A stretch of DNA of 64,000 nt from Afipia sp. GAS231 (GCF_900103365.1 NZ_LT629703.1:3224001-3288000), one strand, 5' to 3'. Numbered from the stretch's first letter, positions 16,669 through 25,587 are shown. Numbers and translations: made by a program. Notes: a model not told the origin generated them from the sequence alone.

Positions 16669-17643
16669 TCAGGCGGCTTCGTCCGCCACGGCTGCGTCGT
16701 CGCCGTCGGCTTCGACATCGGCCTCGTCGGCTTCGCCGGTCGCATCCGTTGCATCGGTCTTGGCGCCGCGGCGCGGGCTCTTGGCGAGCTGGCTTTCGAT
16801 TTCCTTGACCGCTTCGGTCTCGGTCGAATGCTGCACGACAGCGATTTCGCGCGACAGGCGATCGAGCGCGGCTTCATAGAGCTGGCGTTCGCTGTAGGAC
16901 TGCTCGGGCTGCGATTCCGAACGGTAGAGATCGCGGACCACTTCGGCGATCGCGACGATGTCGCCGGAATTGATCTTGGCTTCGTATTCCTGCGCGCGGC
17001 GCGACCACATCGTGCGCTTGACGCGGGCGCGGCCCTTGAGGGTTTCCAGCGCCTTCTTGACCAGCGCCGGTTCGGACAGCTTGCGCATGCCGACATTGGC
17101 GACCTTGGCGGTCGGCACGCGGAGCGTCATCTTGTCCTTCATGAAATTGATCACGAACAGCTCAAGCCGGGCGCCTGCGATTTCCTGCTCCTCGATCGCC
17201 AGGATCTGGCCGACGCCGTGAGCGGGATAGACCACGAATTCATTGGCCTTGAAGCCCTGACGCTGGGTCACGACCTTCTTCGGCTCTTCGATCTTGGGGG
17301 CGGCAACCACCGGCTTCACGGCAGCCTTCGGCGCAACCACGACGGCGGCCTTCGGGGCCACAGGCTTGGGAGCTACATGCTTCGGGGCAGCGGCAACAGT
17401 CTTGGCAGTGAAAGTCTTGGGAGCGACCTTCGAAGCAGTGGTCTTCGAAGCCGTCGCTTTCGCGGCAGTTTTGGCAGTCTTATCTGGCATTGCGCTTCTT
17501 TTATTTTTCGAGGACTTTGTGGCCGCGACCTTCCTGGCTTCCTTTACAGGCGCCTTGGCACGGCCTTTGGGTGCGCTGCGGCTGGCCGCAGCGGCTTTTT
17601 TAGTGGTCTTAGAAGCACTCTTTTTACGCGTTTTCTGTGACAC
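16669..17643 (-). CDS. CarD family transcriptional regulator with Lys/Ala-rich N-terminal arm
   Basis: CarD-type proteins bind RNA polymerase beta subunit and stabilise open promoter complexes. The conserved RNA-polymerase-interaction domain begins at FKANEFVVYPAHGVGQI and continues through NFMKDKMTLRVPTAKVANVGMR, and the helical domain contains RRAQEYEAKINSGD. Before it lies an arm of about 125 residues rich in Lys, Ala, Pro and Thr, like histone H1 tails, and after it an acidic Asp/Glu/Ala tail. The GTG at 17643 is given as start because the Lys/Ala-rich composition begins there and the promoter candidate lies upstream; an ATG at 17490 with AGAAG upstream is a good alternative and would give 273 residues. 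Confidence 0.88.
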   Translation of the reverse strand: MSQKTRKKSASKTTKKAAAASRSAPKGRAKAPVKEARKVAATKSSKNKRSAMPDKTAKTAAKATASKTTASKVAPKTFTAKTVAAAPKHVAPKPVAPKAAVVVAPKAAVKPVVAAPKIEEPKKVVTQRQGFKANEFVVYPAHGVGQILAIEEQEIAGARLELFVINFMKDKMTLRVPTAKVANVGMRKLSEPALVKKALETLKGRARVKRTMWSRRAQEYEAKINSGDIVAIAEVVRDLYRSESQPEQSYSERQLYEAALDRLSREIAVVQHSTETEAVKEIESQLAKSPRRGAKTDATDATGEADEADVEADGDDAAVADEAA

Positions 17644-17743
17644 AGCCTGCGCGCGGAACTGCCACGCCCCTGTTCGATGTTTTTGCGGGAACCCACCGAC
17701 GGTCACATGGTACGCATGACCGGGATTGGCTTGTATTGTGCCC

Positions 17744-17771
17744 AATATAGCACATTTTCCGCAAAAATCAA
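17744..17771 (-). promoter_or_regulatory. Candidate carD promoter
   Basis: On the minus strand TTGATT (17771-17766) and TATATT (17749-17744) are 16 bases apart, close to the housekeeping sigma consensus and set in an AT-rich patch unusual for this region. Transcription from it would exclude the ATG at 17745 as carD start. Confidence 0.5.
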
Positions 17772-17923
17772 TGATTTACGCCCGATTCCGGACCTTTACG
17801 GGGCCTTTCCGTCATAAGTCCGACAACAGGGTTAAATCAGCAGGCTCTTTTTGGTTCAGATCGGGTCTGGATCAGGTCCGAATCGGACCTAAGTGGCTTT
17901 TGGCTCGGCGCAGGATCCGCGAA

Positions 17924-18262
17924 TCAGTCGCCGGCGCCGGGTTCCTTGGAAAAATATTTCTCGAACTTGCCTTCCACGCCCTCGAATTCCTTCGCGTCCG
18001 GGGGCTGGTCCTTCTTCTGGGTGATGTTGGGCCAGCTCTTGGCGTATTCGGTGTTGACCTCGAGCCACTTCTCCAGCCCCGGCTCGGTGTCCGGCTTGAT
18101 GGCGTCGGCGGGACATTCGGGTTCGCAGACGCCGCAGTCGATGCATTCGTCAGGATGGATGACCAGCATGTTCTCGCCCTCGTAGAAGCAGTCGACGGGG
18201 CAGACTTCAACGCAGTCGGTATATTTGCATTTGATGCAGGCTTCAGTGACGACGTAAGTCAT
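17924..18262 (-). CDS. fdxA: Ferredoxin FdxA (7Fe, two-cluster type)
   Basis: A 112-residue ferredoxin. The N-terminus [20 protein letters not shown] and CPVDCF give the cluster ligands of the 3Fe-4S and second sites, and [12 protein letters not shown] gives the classical 4Fe-4S set. The C-terminal extension of about 50 residues with [16 protein letters not shown] is the mark of the FdxA type. It carries electrons in the cytoplasm; the partner is not known. The gene sits between carD and the S4-protein gene, the usual order in Rhizobiales. GGAG lies upstream of the ATG. Confidence 0.95.
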   Translation of the reverse strand: MTYVVTEACIKCKYTDCVEVCPVDCFYEGENMLVIHPDECIDCGVCEPECPADAIKPDTEPGLEKWLEVNTEYAKSWPNITQKKDQPPDAKEFEGVEGKFEKYFSKEPGAGD

Positions 18263-18384
18263 CCAGGGCTCCGAAGGGGATCAGTTTTCCGGGGTTTGCG
18301 TAGCGCATGAAGTGCGCTGCCGCAAGGGAAGCAAAGTGCTCAAACCGGGCGTTTTCGCCCGTCTCGCCGGCCTGTTGCAGATAG

Positions 18385-18654
18385 TCACTGCTTGGCGTTC
18401 TGCAAATCCTCGTAGAGCACGCGCGCGGCTGACGCATCGCCACGGCGCTCGCTGAAGCCGGTCACCTTGAGGACGCGCACGCTGTTGTCGAGCGCGATGG
18501 TGAGGACGTCGCCGGGCTTGATGCCGTGTCCCGGCGCTTTCTCGCGCACGCCGTTGATGCGGACGTGACCGGCCTCGACCAGCGCAGCAGCCGAGGTGCG
18601 CGCCTTCACCACCCGCGCGTGCCACAGCCACTTATCGAGACGCTGTCGCTCCAA
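18385..18654 (-). CDS. S4 domain RNA-binding protein (Hsp15-like)
   Basis: An 89-residue protein starting at TTG. Residues 1-60 form an S4 domain: RLDKWLWHARVVKARTSAA, then GHVRINGVREK and GDVLTIALD, the pattern of Hsp15-type proteins that bind stalled 50S subunits. A short tail follows. The TTG start is supported by GAGAG upstream and by the S4 motif beginning at residue 5; no ATG or GTG fits. The gene lies 75 bases after the large helicase gene and is likely in the same transcript. Confidence 0.85.
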   Translation of the reverse strand: MERQRLDKWLWHARVVKARTSAAALVEAGHVRINGVREKAPGHGIKPGDVLTIALDNSVRVLKVTGFSERRGDASAARVLYEDLQNAKQ

Positions 18655-18678
18655 ATAAACTCTCGCGAACTATTCTGG

Positions 18679-18729
18679 ACGCGTTTTCCGGGCGCGAACC
18701 GGTGCCCACTTCGCTTGAAAACGCTTTCG
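18679..18729. repeat. Intergenic repeat, family G, uninterrupted copy
   Basis: GACGCGTTTTCCGGGCGCGAA...TTCGCTTGAAAACG: an imperfect inverted repeat containing CGCGAACCGG. The related copy at 50681-50756 has an inserted hairpin. It fills the gap between the helicase and the S4 gene. Confidence 0.65.
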
Positions 18730-21700
18730 TTAATCCTTGCGGCCAGCGAGTTGCTCTTTCAGCGCCGCCAGTTTGGCGAACGGTGAATTCGGATCGGCCG
18801 GACGGTCGCGGTCACGCGGGGCTGCCGTGGTCGCCCACTGACGGTGCGACGGGCCACCCTTGTCGCGGCTACCCTTGTCGCGTCCGCCGAAATCGCGGCC
18901 CTTGTCGCGCGGGCCGCGGTCGCCGCCGCCCTTGTTGCGGTCGCCGCCACTTTTGTTGCGATCGCCGCCGCCGCCGAACTTGCGGTCGGGACGATCACCA
19001 CCGCCCTTTTCCTTGTCGCGGTCACGGCCCCGGTTTTCGAAGCGCGGACGCTCGGGACGCGCATCAGTTGTTGCCGGTGCGCCATCGGCAGGTGTGCCCT
19101 GGGCGGGCGTCGCGGCAACCGCGCCATCGGCTGGCGCGCCTTCGCGCGGTTTTCGGAACTCGTTGTTGCGACGGCCGCGCCGGTGGCGCTGCTCGCCGCG
19201 CGGTGCACCCTCGGCGCCCTCGCCGGCGGGGCTAGCTGCCTGCGCGTCACCTTGCGGCCGGCCGTGATGGCGCTGGCGGTTGCGGTCGTGATGCGGACGG
19301 CGCTCGTCGGAACGGCCGCCGGGCCGCCAGACTTCGATCAGCACCGGCTCGGCCGGCGCATCGGGTGCTGTTGCTTCGGTGCCACCAGCAGCGGCTTCGA
19401 CAGGCGCAGTTTCGCTGGCGGCGGCTTCTGGTGCGGCCTCCGCGGACCCTTCCGCGACAGTGGTTTCCGGAGGTGTCGCCTCGACAGATGCTGCCTCGAC
19501 GGGCGCGGGCTCCGGCGCCGTTTCGGCGACGGGCTCGGGCATAACTTCGACGACAGTCTCCGGTGTGGCTTCGACCGCGGCGGGGGCTTCCTCGCCTGCG
19601 ACCGGGGTCAGCGCGGCCGACGGCGCGGGATCGCCGGACACCGGCTGATCGACCTGATCGACAACATCCGCCATCGTGATTTCGGCCGGCCACCCGGATT
19701 CATCCACCACGGTCTCTGGTGCGGCTTCCGAAGTTGCTGCCGAAGTTGCTTCCGAAATTTCTTGCACCACCGGCTTCGGCGGCAGCGGCGCGCGGCGGTC
19801 CATGCGATAGCCGAGCGCGCGCAGGATCGAGGCGAAATCTTCACCGGCCGATCCCGTCAGCGAGGTCATCGCCTGCGTCACCACAAAGCTGCGGCCGTCG
19901 AATGCACCAGCCGGCTTTTCGCCGGGCGAACTCTCGCGCCACGCCAGAGCGGGACGAATGAGATCGGCGAGACGTTCCAGGATATCGACGCGCACCGCGC
20001 GCTCGCCGCACTGGCGATAGCCGAGCAGGCGGTAGGCGTCGCGCGGCAGCGCCTTGTCGATCGCGAAAGACGTACGGCCCGAACTCGCCAGATGCTGCGC
20101 ACCGGACAAAGCCGACATATCGACATTGTCCTGCTTCTCGGCCCACAGCAATGAGGCCAGCGCGCGCGCGGCGGGTTTGAGCAACGCCGGGAAATAGATG
20201 TGATAGGCGCCGAAGCGGACGCCATATTTGCGCAGGGTCGCGCGCGACGCCTGGTCGAGATCCTTCATCTCGGCGGAAATCTTGGTGCGCTCGAGCACGC
20301 CGAGCGCTTCGACCAACTGGAACGCGATGCCGCGGCCGATGCCGGTGATGTCCTCGGCCTTCGACAGCCCGAACAGCGGGCCGAGCAGCTTTTCGATATG
20401 CGTCTTCAGGTACAGATCGAGCCGGGCCTGTACCGCCTCGCGCGGCGCGCCGTTCAGCCGATCGTCGGCGATGATGCGCAGCCGCGGATGCAGCGCGTCG
20501 TCGGCGGCGACGAGTTTCGCCACCGCATCGCCGGTCCAGCGGATGGTGCCGTCGGAGGTCAGCACGAACTGATCGTCGGGGGCTGCGGCGAGCTTTTCGG
20601 CGCGCGCGTCGATCTCGCCGGCCAGCACCTGTTGCGCCGCCGCCTGCAGCGCCTTGGCATCTGAGCCTGCCTCTGCTGCATCCGGCGCAAAGGTGAATCC
20701 GTCGAGGCGGCCGATCGCATGGCCTTCCACGATCACTTCGCCGGTCTTGCCAATTTCCGTATTCAAAACACTGTTCTCCCGCAGGCGGCGCATCAATACA
20801 CTGGTACGGCGGTCAACGAAACGCTCCGTTAGCCGTTCATGCAGCGCATCGGACAATTTATTTTCGACCTCGCGCGTAATCCCTTGCCAGTGATCGGGGT
20901 CGGAAAGCCAGTCCGGCCGGTTGGCGACGAAGGTCCAGGTGCGGATTTGCGCGATCCGGCCCGACAGCGTGTCGATATCGCCATTGGCGTTATCGGCCTG
21001 GTCGACCTGGGCGCGGAACCATTCATCGGGAATCCGGCCCTTTTTCATCAGAAAACCGTACAGCGTGGTCACGAGTTCGGCATGGGCGGCCGGCGCCAGC
21101 CGCCGGTAATCCGGGATCTGGCAGGCGTCCCACAGCCGTTCCACGGCTTTGGCCCCATGGGCCATGTCGCGGACATCGCCGTCGCGGGCGGCGTGGTCGA
21201 GCACGCGCAAATCCTCGGCAATCGGCGCGCGGGTCAGAACCTCGTGGCTCGGCGACACCGCCAGGGAGACCTGCAGCGAGCCCAGGGAAGCAAAATCCAG
21301 CTTGGAATTGCGCCATTGCAGCATTTTGACGCTGTCGAAGGTGTGGTTCTGCAGCGCATTGACCAGCTCCGGCTCGAACGGCGCGCAGCGGCCGGTGGTG
21401 CCAAAGGTGCCGTTGCGGGTGGCGCGGCCGGCGCGGCCGGCGATCTGCGCGAATTCGGACGGTGTCAGCCGGCGGAACTGGTAACCGTCGTATTTGCGAT
21501 CGGACGCAAAGGCGACGTGATCGACGTCGAGGTTGAGCCCCATTCCAACGGCATCGGTCGCAACAAGGTAATCGACGTCGCCGTTCTGGAACATCGCGAC
21601 CTGCGCATTCCGTGTGCGCGGCGACAGCGAGCCCAGCACCACGGCGGCCCCGCCATGCTGCCGCCGGATCAGTTCCGCGATCGCATAGACCTCGTCGGCC

Positions 21701-22248
21701 GAGAACGCGACGATCGCGGTGCGGCGCGGCTGCCGCGTGATCTTGCGGTCGCCGGCGAATTCGAGCTGCGACAGCCGCGGCCTTGTGACGATGGAGGCGC
21801 CCGGCAGCAGCCGCTCGATGATGGGACGCATGGTCGCAGCGCCCAACAGCAGCGTCTCGTCGCGGCCGCGGCGGTGCAGGATGCGATCGGTGAAAACATG
21901 CCCGCGTTCGAGATCGGCCGCGATCTGGATTTCGTCGACGGCGAGAAACGACACGTCGATGTCGCGCGGCATCGCCTCGACGGTGGAGACCCAGTAGCGC
22001 GGATTTTTCGGCTTGATCTTCTCTTCGCCGGTGATCAGCGCGACGCTCTCGGCACCCGCGCGATCCACGATCTTGTTGTAGACCTCGCGCGCGAGCAGCC
22101 GCAGCGGCAGGCCGATCACGCCGGAGGAATGCGCCAGCATCCGCTCGATCGCCAGATGCGTCTTGCCGGTATTGGTCGGCCCAAGCACCGCGGTGACGCC
22201 TGCGCCGGGAGCGCGCTCGTGGGCGAACGGGGAATGAGAGAAAGTCAT
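18730..22248 (-). CDS. Suv3-like DEAD/DEAH-type RNA helicase with disordered C-terminal tail
   Basis: A 1172-residue protein. The helicase core is complete: Walker A GPTNTGKT (near residue 23), DEIQ Walker B, ATDAVGMGLNLD and QIAGRAGRATR. The middle matches the C-terminal part of mitochondrial-Suv3-like helicases. From about residue 820 the protein is low-complexity: an Ala/Glu/Thr/Pro-rich stretch with repeats such as EAAPE, then Arg/Asp/Gly/Lys-rich segments such as GGDRNKGGGDRGPRDKG. The latter resemble RGG-type RNA-binding tails. A role in RNA turnover is likely. No ribosome binding site was seen before the ATG at 22248. Confidence 0.88.
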   Translation of the reverse strand: MTFSHSPFAHERAPGAGVTAVLGPTNTGKTHLAIERMLAHSSGVIGLPLRLLAREVYNKIVDRAGAESVALITGEEKIKPKNPRYWVSTVEAMPRDIDVSFLAVDEIQIAADLERGHVFTDRILHRRGRDETLLLGAATMRPIIERLLPGASIVTRPRLSQLEFAGDRKITRQPRRTAIVAFSADEVYAIAELIRRQHGGAAVVLGSLSPRTRNAQVAMFQNGDVDYLVATDAVGMGLNLDVDHVAFASDRKYDGYQFRRLTPSEFAQIAGRAGRATRNGTFGTTGRCAPFEPELVNALQNHTFDSVKMLQWRNSKLDFASLGSLQVSLAVSPSHEVLTRAPIAEDLRVLDHAARDGDVRDMAHGAKAVERLWDACQIPDYRRLAPAAHAELVTTLYGFLMKKGRIPDEWFRAQVDQADNANGDIDTLSGRIAQIRTWTFVANRPDWLSDPDHWQGITREVENKLSDALHERLTERFVDRRTSVLMRRLRENSVLNTEIGKTGEVIVEGHAIGRLDGFTFAPDAAEAGSDAKALQAAAQQVLAGEIDARAEKLAAAPDDQFVLTSDGTIRWTGDAVAKLVAADDALHPRLRIIADDRLNGAPREAVQARLDLYLKTHIEKLLGPLFGLSKAEDITGIGRGIAFQLVEALGVLERTKISAEMKDLDQASRATLRKYGVRFGAYHIYFPALLKPAARALASLLWAEKQDNVDMSALSGAQHLASSGRTSFAIDKALPRDAYRLLGYRQCGERAVRVDILERLADLIRPALAWRESSPGEKPAGAFDGRSFVVTQAMTSLTGSAGEDFASILRALGYRMDRRAPLPPKPVVQEISEATSAATSEAAPETVVDESGWPAEITMADVVDQVDQPVSGDPAPSAALTPVAGEEAPAAVEATPETVVEVMPEPVAETAPEPAPVEAASVEATPPETTVAEGSAEAAPEAAASETAPVEAAAGGTEATAPDAPAEPVLIEVWRPGGRSDERRPHHDRNRQRHHGRPQGDAQAASPAGEGAEGAPRGEQRHRRGRRNNEFRKPREGAPADGAVAATPAQGTPADGAPATTDARPERPRFENRGRDRDKEKGGGDRPDRKFGGGGDRNKSGGDRNKGGGDRGPRDKGRDFGGRDKGSRDKGGPSHRQWATTAAPRDRDRPADPNSPFAKLAALKEQLAGRKD

Positions 22249-22277
22249 ATTTTACGGGTGTTTCTTGCTGCTCAGTT

Positions 22278-22362
22278 CGTCATTGCGAGGAGCGAAGCGA
22301 CGAAGCAATCCAGTCTTTCTTCGTGTGGCAAGATGGATTGCTTCGCTTCGCTCGCAATGACG
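22278..22362. repeat. Intergenic palindrome, family A, uninterrupted copy
   Basis: CGTCATTGCGAGGAGCGAAG and CTTCGCTCGCAATGACGG as outer arms, GAAGCAATCCA and TGGATTGCTTC as inner arms. It is almost identical to the copy at 10113-10198, including the spacing. Confidence 0.9.
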
Positions 22363-22656
22363 GAAAAACCTCTGTGCCTCGGCGTCATTTCAGCCGATTC
22401 TGTTTCATTCTGCGACGGTGATGCGGTCGCGCTTAAGCTCTGGAACGAGTCTGGAACGAATCGCGTCCGAATCGCAGACTCCTACGTAAACCGGCTTCGT
22501 TCTCCGCAACATCTCGCGTGGCTGCGATCGGGAGGGCACTAGATCAAGTTTGAGGGGCCTCCACAAGAACAGGTTTTTCGGCGGAAACGTTAAGAACAAA
22601 GCGGCGTCGGAGTCGAATCAGAAGCGGTGAAGAGTCAAGGCGGATTCCAGTGGGTT

Positions 22657-22753
22657 CGTCATTCCGGGGCGCGAAGCGAACCTCAGGGGTGCAATTGCAC
22701 CCCCGGGGAATCTCGAGATTCCGGGTTCGATGCTTCGCATCGCCCCGGAATGA
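22657..22753. repeat. Intergenic palindrome, family E, with a nested GCAATTGC palindrome
   Basis: Matches 2321-2396 over both arms, but has about 20 extra bases that include the perfect palindrome GGGGTGCAATTGCACCCC (22686-22703), inserted after GCGAAGCGAACC in the left arm. Confidence 0.9.
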
Positions 22754-22769
22754 CTCGCTCTTATTGCTC

Positions 22770-22859
22770 CGTCATGCCCGGGCTTGTCCCGGGCATCCAC
22801 GTCTTTCTTCGCTGCTGAACCAAAGACGTGGATGGCCGGGTCAAGCCCGGCCATGACGA
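22770..22859. repeat. Intergenic palindrome, family B, uninterrupted copy
   Basis: CGTCATGCCCGGGCTTGTCC and AAGCCCGGCCATGACGAG outer arms with ATCCACGTC / GACGTGGAT inner arms. It lies directly after the family E copy and before the DUF3108 gene stop. Confidence 0.88.
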
Positions 22860-22871
22860 GAAACTATTACC

Positions 22872-23723
22872 CTACTGCGTCCGCGCCACCTTCGGCGGCG
22901 CCGCGGTGGTCACGAACGTGGTCGCTTCCAGCATCGCGGGGCCGAGCGGCGTCGGGATCACCATGCGGAACGGCACCAGGATGCGGGTGCCGGCGACGGG
23001 AACGAAGACGACTTCCATGTTGCGCTGGGTGGCGAGCCACTTGATCACCGGGCGATCGGGGATATAGCCCGCCACCGGCGTGAAATAGATCGCGCAGACC
23101 ACGGCGGGGCCGTGATAGCCGTTCTCGGCCTTCACGGTTTCCATCCGCTTGTAATCGAGCTTGAGGTCGTAGCGCAGGCGGCCGTCGAACACGCCGGTGC
23201 CGGTGCGGCAGGCGTCGGGCGTCAGCACTTCGCCGGTGCCGGGCACGCGGATCATCGAGCCGGTCATGGGATCGAGCACGTTTTTGCGCTGCGCGTCGGT
23301 GACGACGATGCGGTCGGGATCGACCGGCGGCACCGGATCGATCGAAAAGTCCTTCACCCCGCCATTGGCGAGGTTGAGCCGGATGGTCTCGGACTTCTTT
23401 TGGGTGGTGGTGGTGGCGACATAGGCGGACGAGACCAGCGCGCCGTTGACGACCCGGCCCTGGCTGGCGCCGGAACCGGAGCCGCCGGAAAACGCCTTCA
23501 GCAGCCCGGCGCTGCCGCCTTGCGCGGAAGCCGAAAACACGTCGTCGCCGATTTCGATGGTCCAGGTGCCCTTGCCGACCGCGATGCCGGACAGCGTGGC
23601 CTCATAACGGGCATCCACCCGCCCCTGCGCGGACGCGCTCCCGGGCGCGGCCACGAGCCAAACCCCGGCGCAAAGGCCGAAAAACAGCCCCAGACGGGGC
23701 GCAATGGCGGTGGATCGGGTCAC
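22872..23723 (-). CDS. DUF3108 domain-containing exported protein
   Basis: About 283 residues from a GTG start (GGAAT upstream), which gives a normal signal peptide with cleavage after GSASA near residue 32; an ATG at 23777 would make the n-region too long. The mature part, beginning GRVDARYEATLSGIAVGKGTW, is the beta-rich DUF3108 fold, with DGRLRYDLKLDY in the centre. The family is periplasmic or outer-membrane associated and of unknown function. The stop lies 12 bases from a palindromic repeat. It is divergent from rpmB. Confidence 0.78.
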   Translation of the reverse strand: MTRSTAIAPRLGLFFGLCAGVWLVAAPGSASAQGRVDARYEATLSGIAVGKGTWTIEIGDDVFSASAQGGSAGLLKAFSGGSGSGASQGRVVNGALVSSAYVATTTTQKKSETIRLNLANGGVKDFSIDPVPPVDPDRIVVTDAQRKNVLDPMTGSMIRVPGTGEVLTPDACRTGTGVFDGRLRYDLKLDYKRMETVKAENGYHGPAVVCAIYFTPVAGYIPDRPVIKWLATQRNMEVVFVPVAGTRILVPFRMVIPTPLGPAMLEATTFVTTAAPPKVARTQ

Positions 23724-24125
23724 GAAAGCGGGATTCCAAATTTGGCTGCAAGGCGGTTGGCTGAACTGCAAGGTCATCTAAGCAAAAATATCCGGCAAAC
23801 AACGCGAATTTCGCGAAAAGCCGGCCGCTTCGGGCCAGCGGGGGATATGTCCCCATGATGCGGCGGGGAATGCGCCGTTTATATGGTACGGAAAACAGGG
23901 CGTTTTCGTCGCCAGGCGCCGCGCGCCGCGCCCCAAAATGCGTCCAAATCAGCCGCCGGAACCGCTGATCGGCCGCCTGTTCCGCGCTTTTCTTGGACGT
24001 CCAAACCTTGACGGTTCGGGCCTCTCGCCCTATACGTCCGCGGTTCCTGCAAATGGACGCGATTTTGGACCCCTGCGCGGCGCATGATGCGCTGCCCGAA
24101 GGCGGGGATGGAAGAGGATTTTGCG
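23724..24125. other. Divergent region between the DUF3108 gene and rpmB
   Basis: The stretch holds the upstream region of both genes. The rpmB promoter candidate is at 24008-24036. The rest, including a GC-rich part with GGATATGTCCCC near 23842, shows no gene or repeat. Confidence 0.5.
24008..24036 (+). promoter_or_regulatory. Candidate sigma-70-type promoter of rpmB
   Basis: TTGACG (24008-24013) and TATACG (24031-24036) are separated by exactly 17 bases, the optimal spacing for the housekeeping sigma factor. The predicted transcript starts near 24043 and has a leader of about 80 bases before the rpmB ATG. Confidence 0.65.
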
Positions 24126-24455
24126 ATGTCCCGTAAGTGCGAATTGACCGCCAAGGGCCCCCAGGTGGGCCACAAGGTGAGCCACTCGAACATCAAGACC
24201 AAGCGCCGGTTCCTGCCGAACCTGGTCAACGTCACCCTCATCTCGGACGCGCTCGGCCGCAACGTGCGCCTGCGGGTTTCGACCAACGCGCTGAAGAGCG
24301 TCGACCACAATGGCGGCCTCGATGCCTTCCTGCAGAAGGCCCGTGCCGCCAACCTCTCGCCCCGTGCGCTCGACCTGAAGCGCGCGATCGAGAAGAAGGT
24401 CGGCAAGCCGGTGTTCGTGAAGAAAGAGATCAAGGACGTTAAGAAGGCGAGCTAA
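24126..24455 (+). CDS. rpmB: 50S ribosomal protein L28
   Basis: A 109-residue basic protein of the large ribosomal subunit. The N-terminus [20 protein letters not shown] and the following [15 protein letters not shown] match L28, as does the C-terminal [19 protein letters not shown]. Alphaproteobacterial L28 carries a C-terminal extension, which explains the length. The ATG at 24126 has GAGGA upstream. The gene is monocistronic: it has its own promoter candidate and a strong terminator. Confidence 0.97.
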   Translation: MSRKCELTAKGPQVGHKVSHSNIKTKRRFLPNLVNVTLISDALGRNVRLRVSTNALKSVDHNGGLDAFLQKARAANLSPRALDLKRAIEKKVGKPVFVKKEIKDVKKAS

Positions 24456-24494
24456 GGCTTAGCTGCACCGCGAGAGCGGATTAGAGTTTTGAAG

Positions 24495-24525
24495 CGGCTG
24501 GGTCGAAAGACCCGGCCGTTTTTGT
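24495..24525 (+). terminator. Rho-independent terminator of rpmB
   Basis: Stem CGGCTGGGTC / GACCCGGCCG with one G-T wobble, a GAAA tetraloop and a TTTTTG tail, 40 bases after the rpmB stop codon. Confidence 0.9.
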
Positions 24526-24619
24526 TTGGAGGGCCCTACGACTTAAGGCTCGTGCATTCAGCCTTGCTCACGTCCTGCGGTTGAGCTTGTATGCCACCGG
24601 GTCTGGGGAGGCTCCTAAC

Positions 24620-25357
24620 ATGCGTAATCTGGGAATCGTGGTGCTTTGCGCCGCGCTGGGCGGCTGCGTCTCGACCAACGAAACCATTTCGTTTCGAACA
24701 ACCAATCCACAGCAACAGGCGATGATGCGGGACGGACAGCCCGCGCTTGTCTCACGCCAGAAAAATTCGCTCGTGCTGGTCCGCCCGGCTTCGCGTCAAT
24801 TGCAAGCGAACGGACGACCGGTGTTTGTCGTCGGCATCAACAACATCGGAAAGCAACCGACGGACTTTGTGGTCTCGCAGGTGGAAGCCACCCAGCACGT
24901 CGGCGCTTCCGATTACGGGATGCAGGTCGTCACCTTTGAAATGTTGCAACAGGAAGAAAAGAATCGGCAGATCGCACGCGCAGTGCTGGCAGGCGTTTCC
25001 GTCGCCGCGAACTCCTACAGCGCTTCACGCGCCGGCTACGGCAGTTACACGACACCAAGCGGCCGCAGCGGCACTTTCTACAGCCCGACCGCGGCAGCGA
25101 TCGCGCAGAACAACGCGGCGTATCAAAACGACGCCGTAATCGCGTCAACCGTCGAGACCGGACAACGCAACATGGCGATGCTTGAGCAATCGGTCATCAA
25201 GGACAACATGCTGATGCCAGGAGAATGGTACGGCGGTCAGTTGCACATCGCGCCACCGACCGAGCAGGACGGCGCGAAGAAGAGCTACACGATCATCATT
25301 ACGGTCGGACAGGATCGCCATGTGGTGGACATCGCGCAGGGGCCGGCGGGGACATAA
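24620..25357 (+). CDS. Lipoprotein of unknown function
   Basis: A 245-residue protein with a short lipoprotein signal peptide (MRNLGIVVLCAALGGC, Cys at residue 16). The mature part holds a beta-rich segment (LVLVRPASRQLQANGRPVFV, GINNIGKQPTDFVV), a Ser/Tyr/Gly-rich middle (SYSASRAGYGSYTTPSGRSG) and a C-terminal strand-rich part with IIITVGQDRHVVDIAQ. No family was recognised. The ATG has GGGGAGG upstream. It is the last gene before the AT-richer cassette. Confidence 0.75.
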   Translation: MRNLGIVVLCAALGGCVSTNETISFRTTNPQQQAMMRDGQPALVSRQKNSLVLVRPASRQLQANGRPVFVVGINNIGKQPTDFVVSQVEATQHVGASDYGMQVVTFEMLQQEEKNRQIARAVLAGVSVAANSYSASRAGYGSYTTPSGRSGTFYSPTAAAIAQNNAAYQNDAVIASTVETGQRNMAMLEQSVIKDNMLMPGEWYGGQLHIAPPTEQDGAKKSYTIIITVGQDRHVVDIAQGPAGT

Positions 25358-25389
25358 GTAATGTGGGGCGACTAAAGCTAGCGGCGGTG

Positions 25390-25409
25390 GAAAAAAGCCG
25401 GACCCGGCT
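25390..25409 (-). terminator. Orphan hairpin with T-run on the minus strand
   Basis: AGCCGG and CCGGCT flank two bases; read on the minus strand the stem is followed by TTTTTT. No minus-strand gene ends here, so it may be a remnant or protect the lipoprotein gene from antisense reading. Confidence 0.35.
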
Positions 25410-25587
25410 GCATACATTTGATGGCTTGGAGCGGTCGAATGCGTTGCTTGCCTACCTATCAATTGCAAAAGCAGCGTAATCGGCCTCCAGGTCGATCACC
25501 ATCGGTATTTAGCAGTTGCATTGCCTAGTCGACATTTTGACTTCAAAGAATTGCATCAGTCGAATAAACCAGCCACCTGGAAGACAA

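Larger units (their letters stand above)
22249..22871. other. Gene-free stretch with three palindromic repeats
   Basis: This 623-base gap holds a family A palindrome (22278-22362), an unassigned 290-base middle part with nothing recognisable beyond the probable helicase promoter, a family E palindrome with nested insert (22657-22753) and a family B palindrome (22770-22859). Confidence 0.6.
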
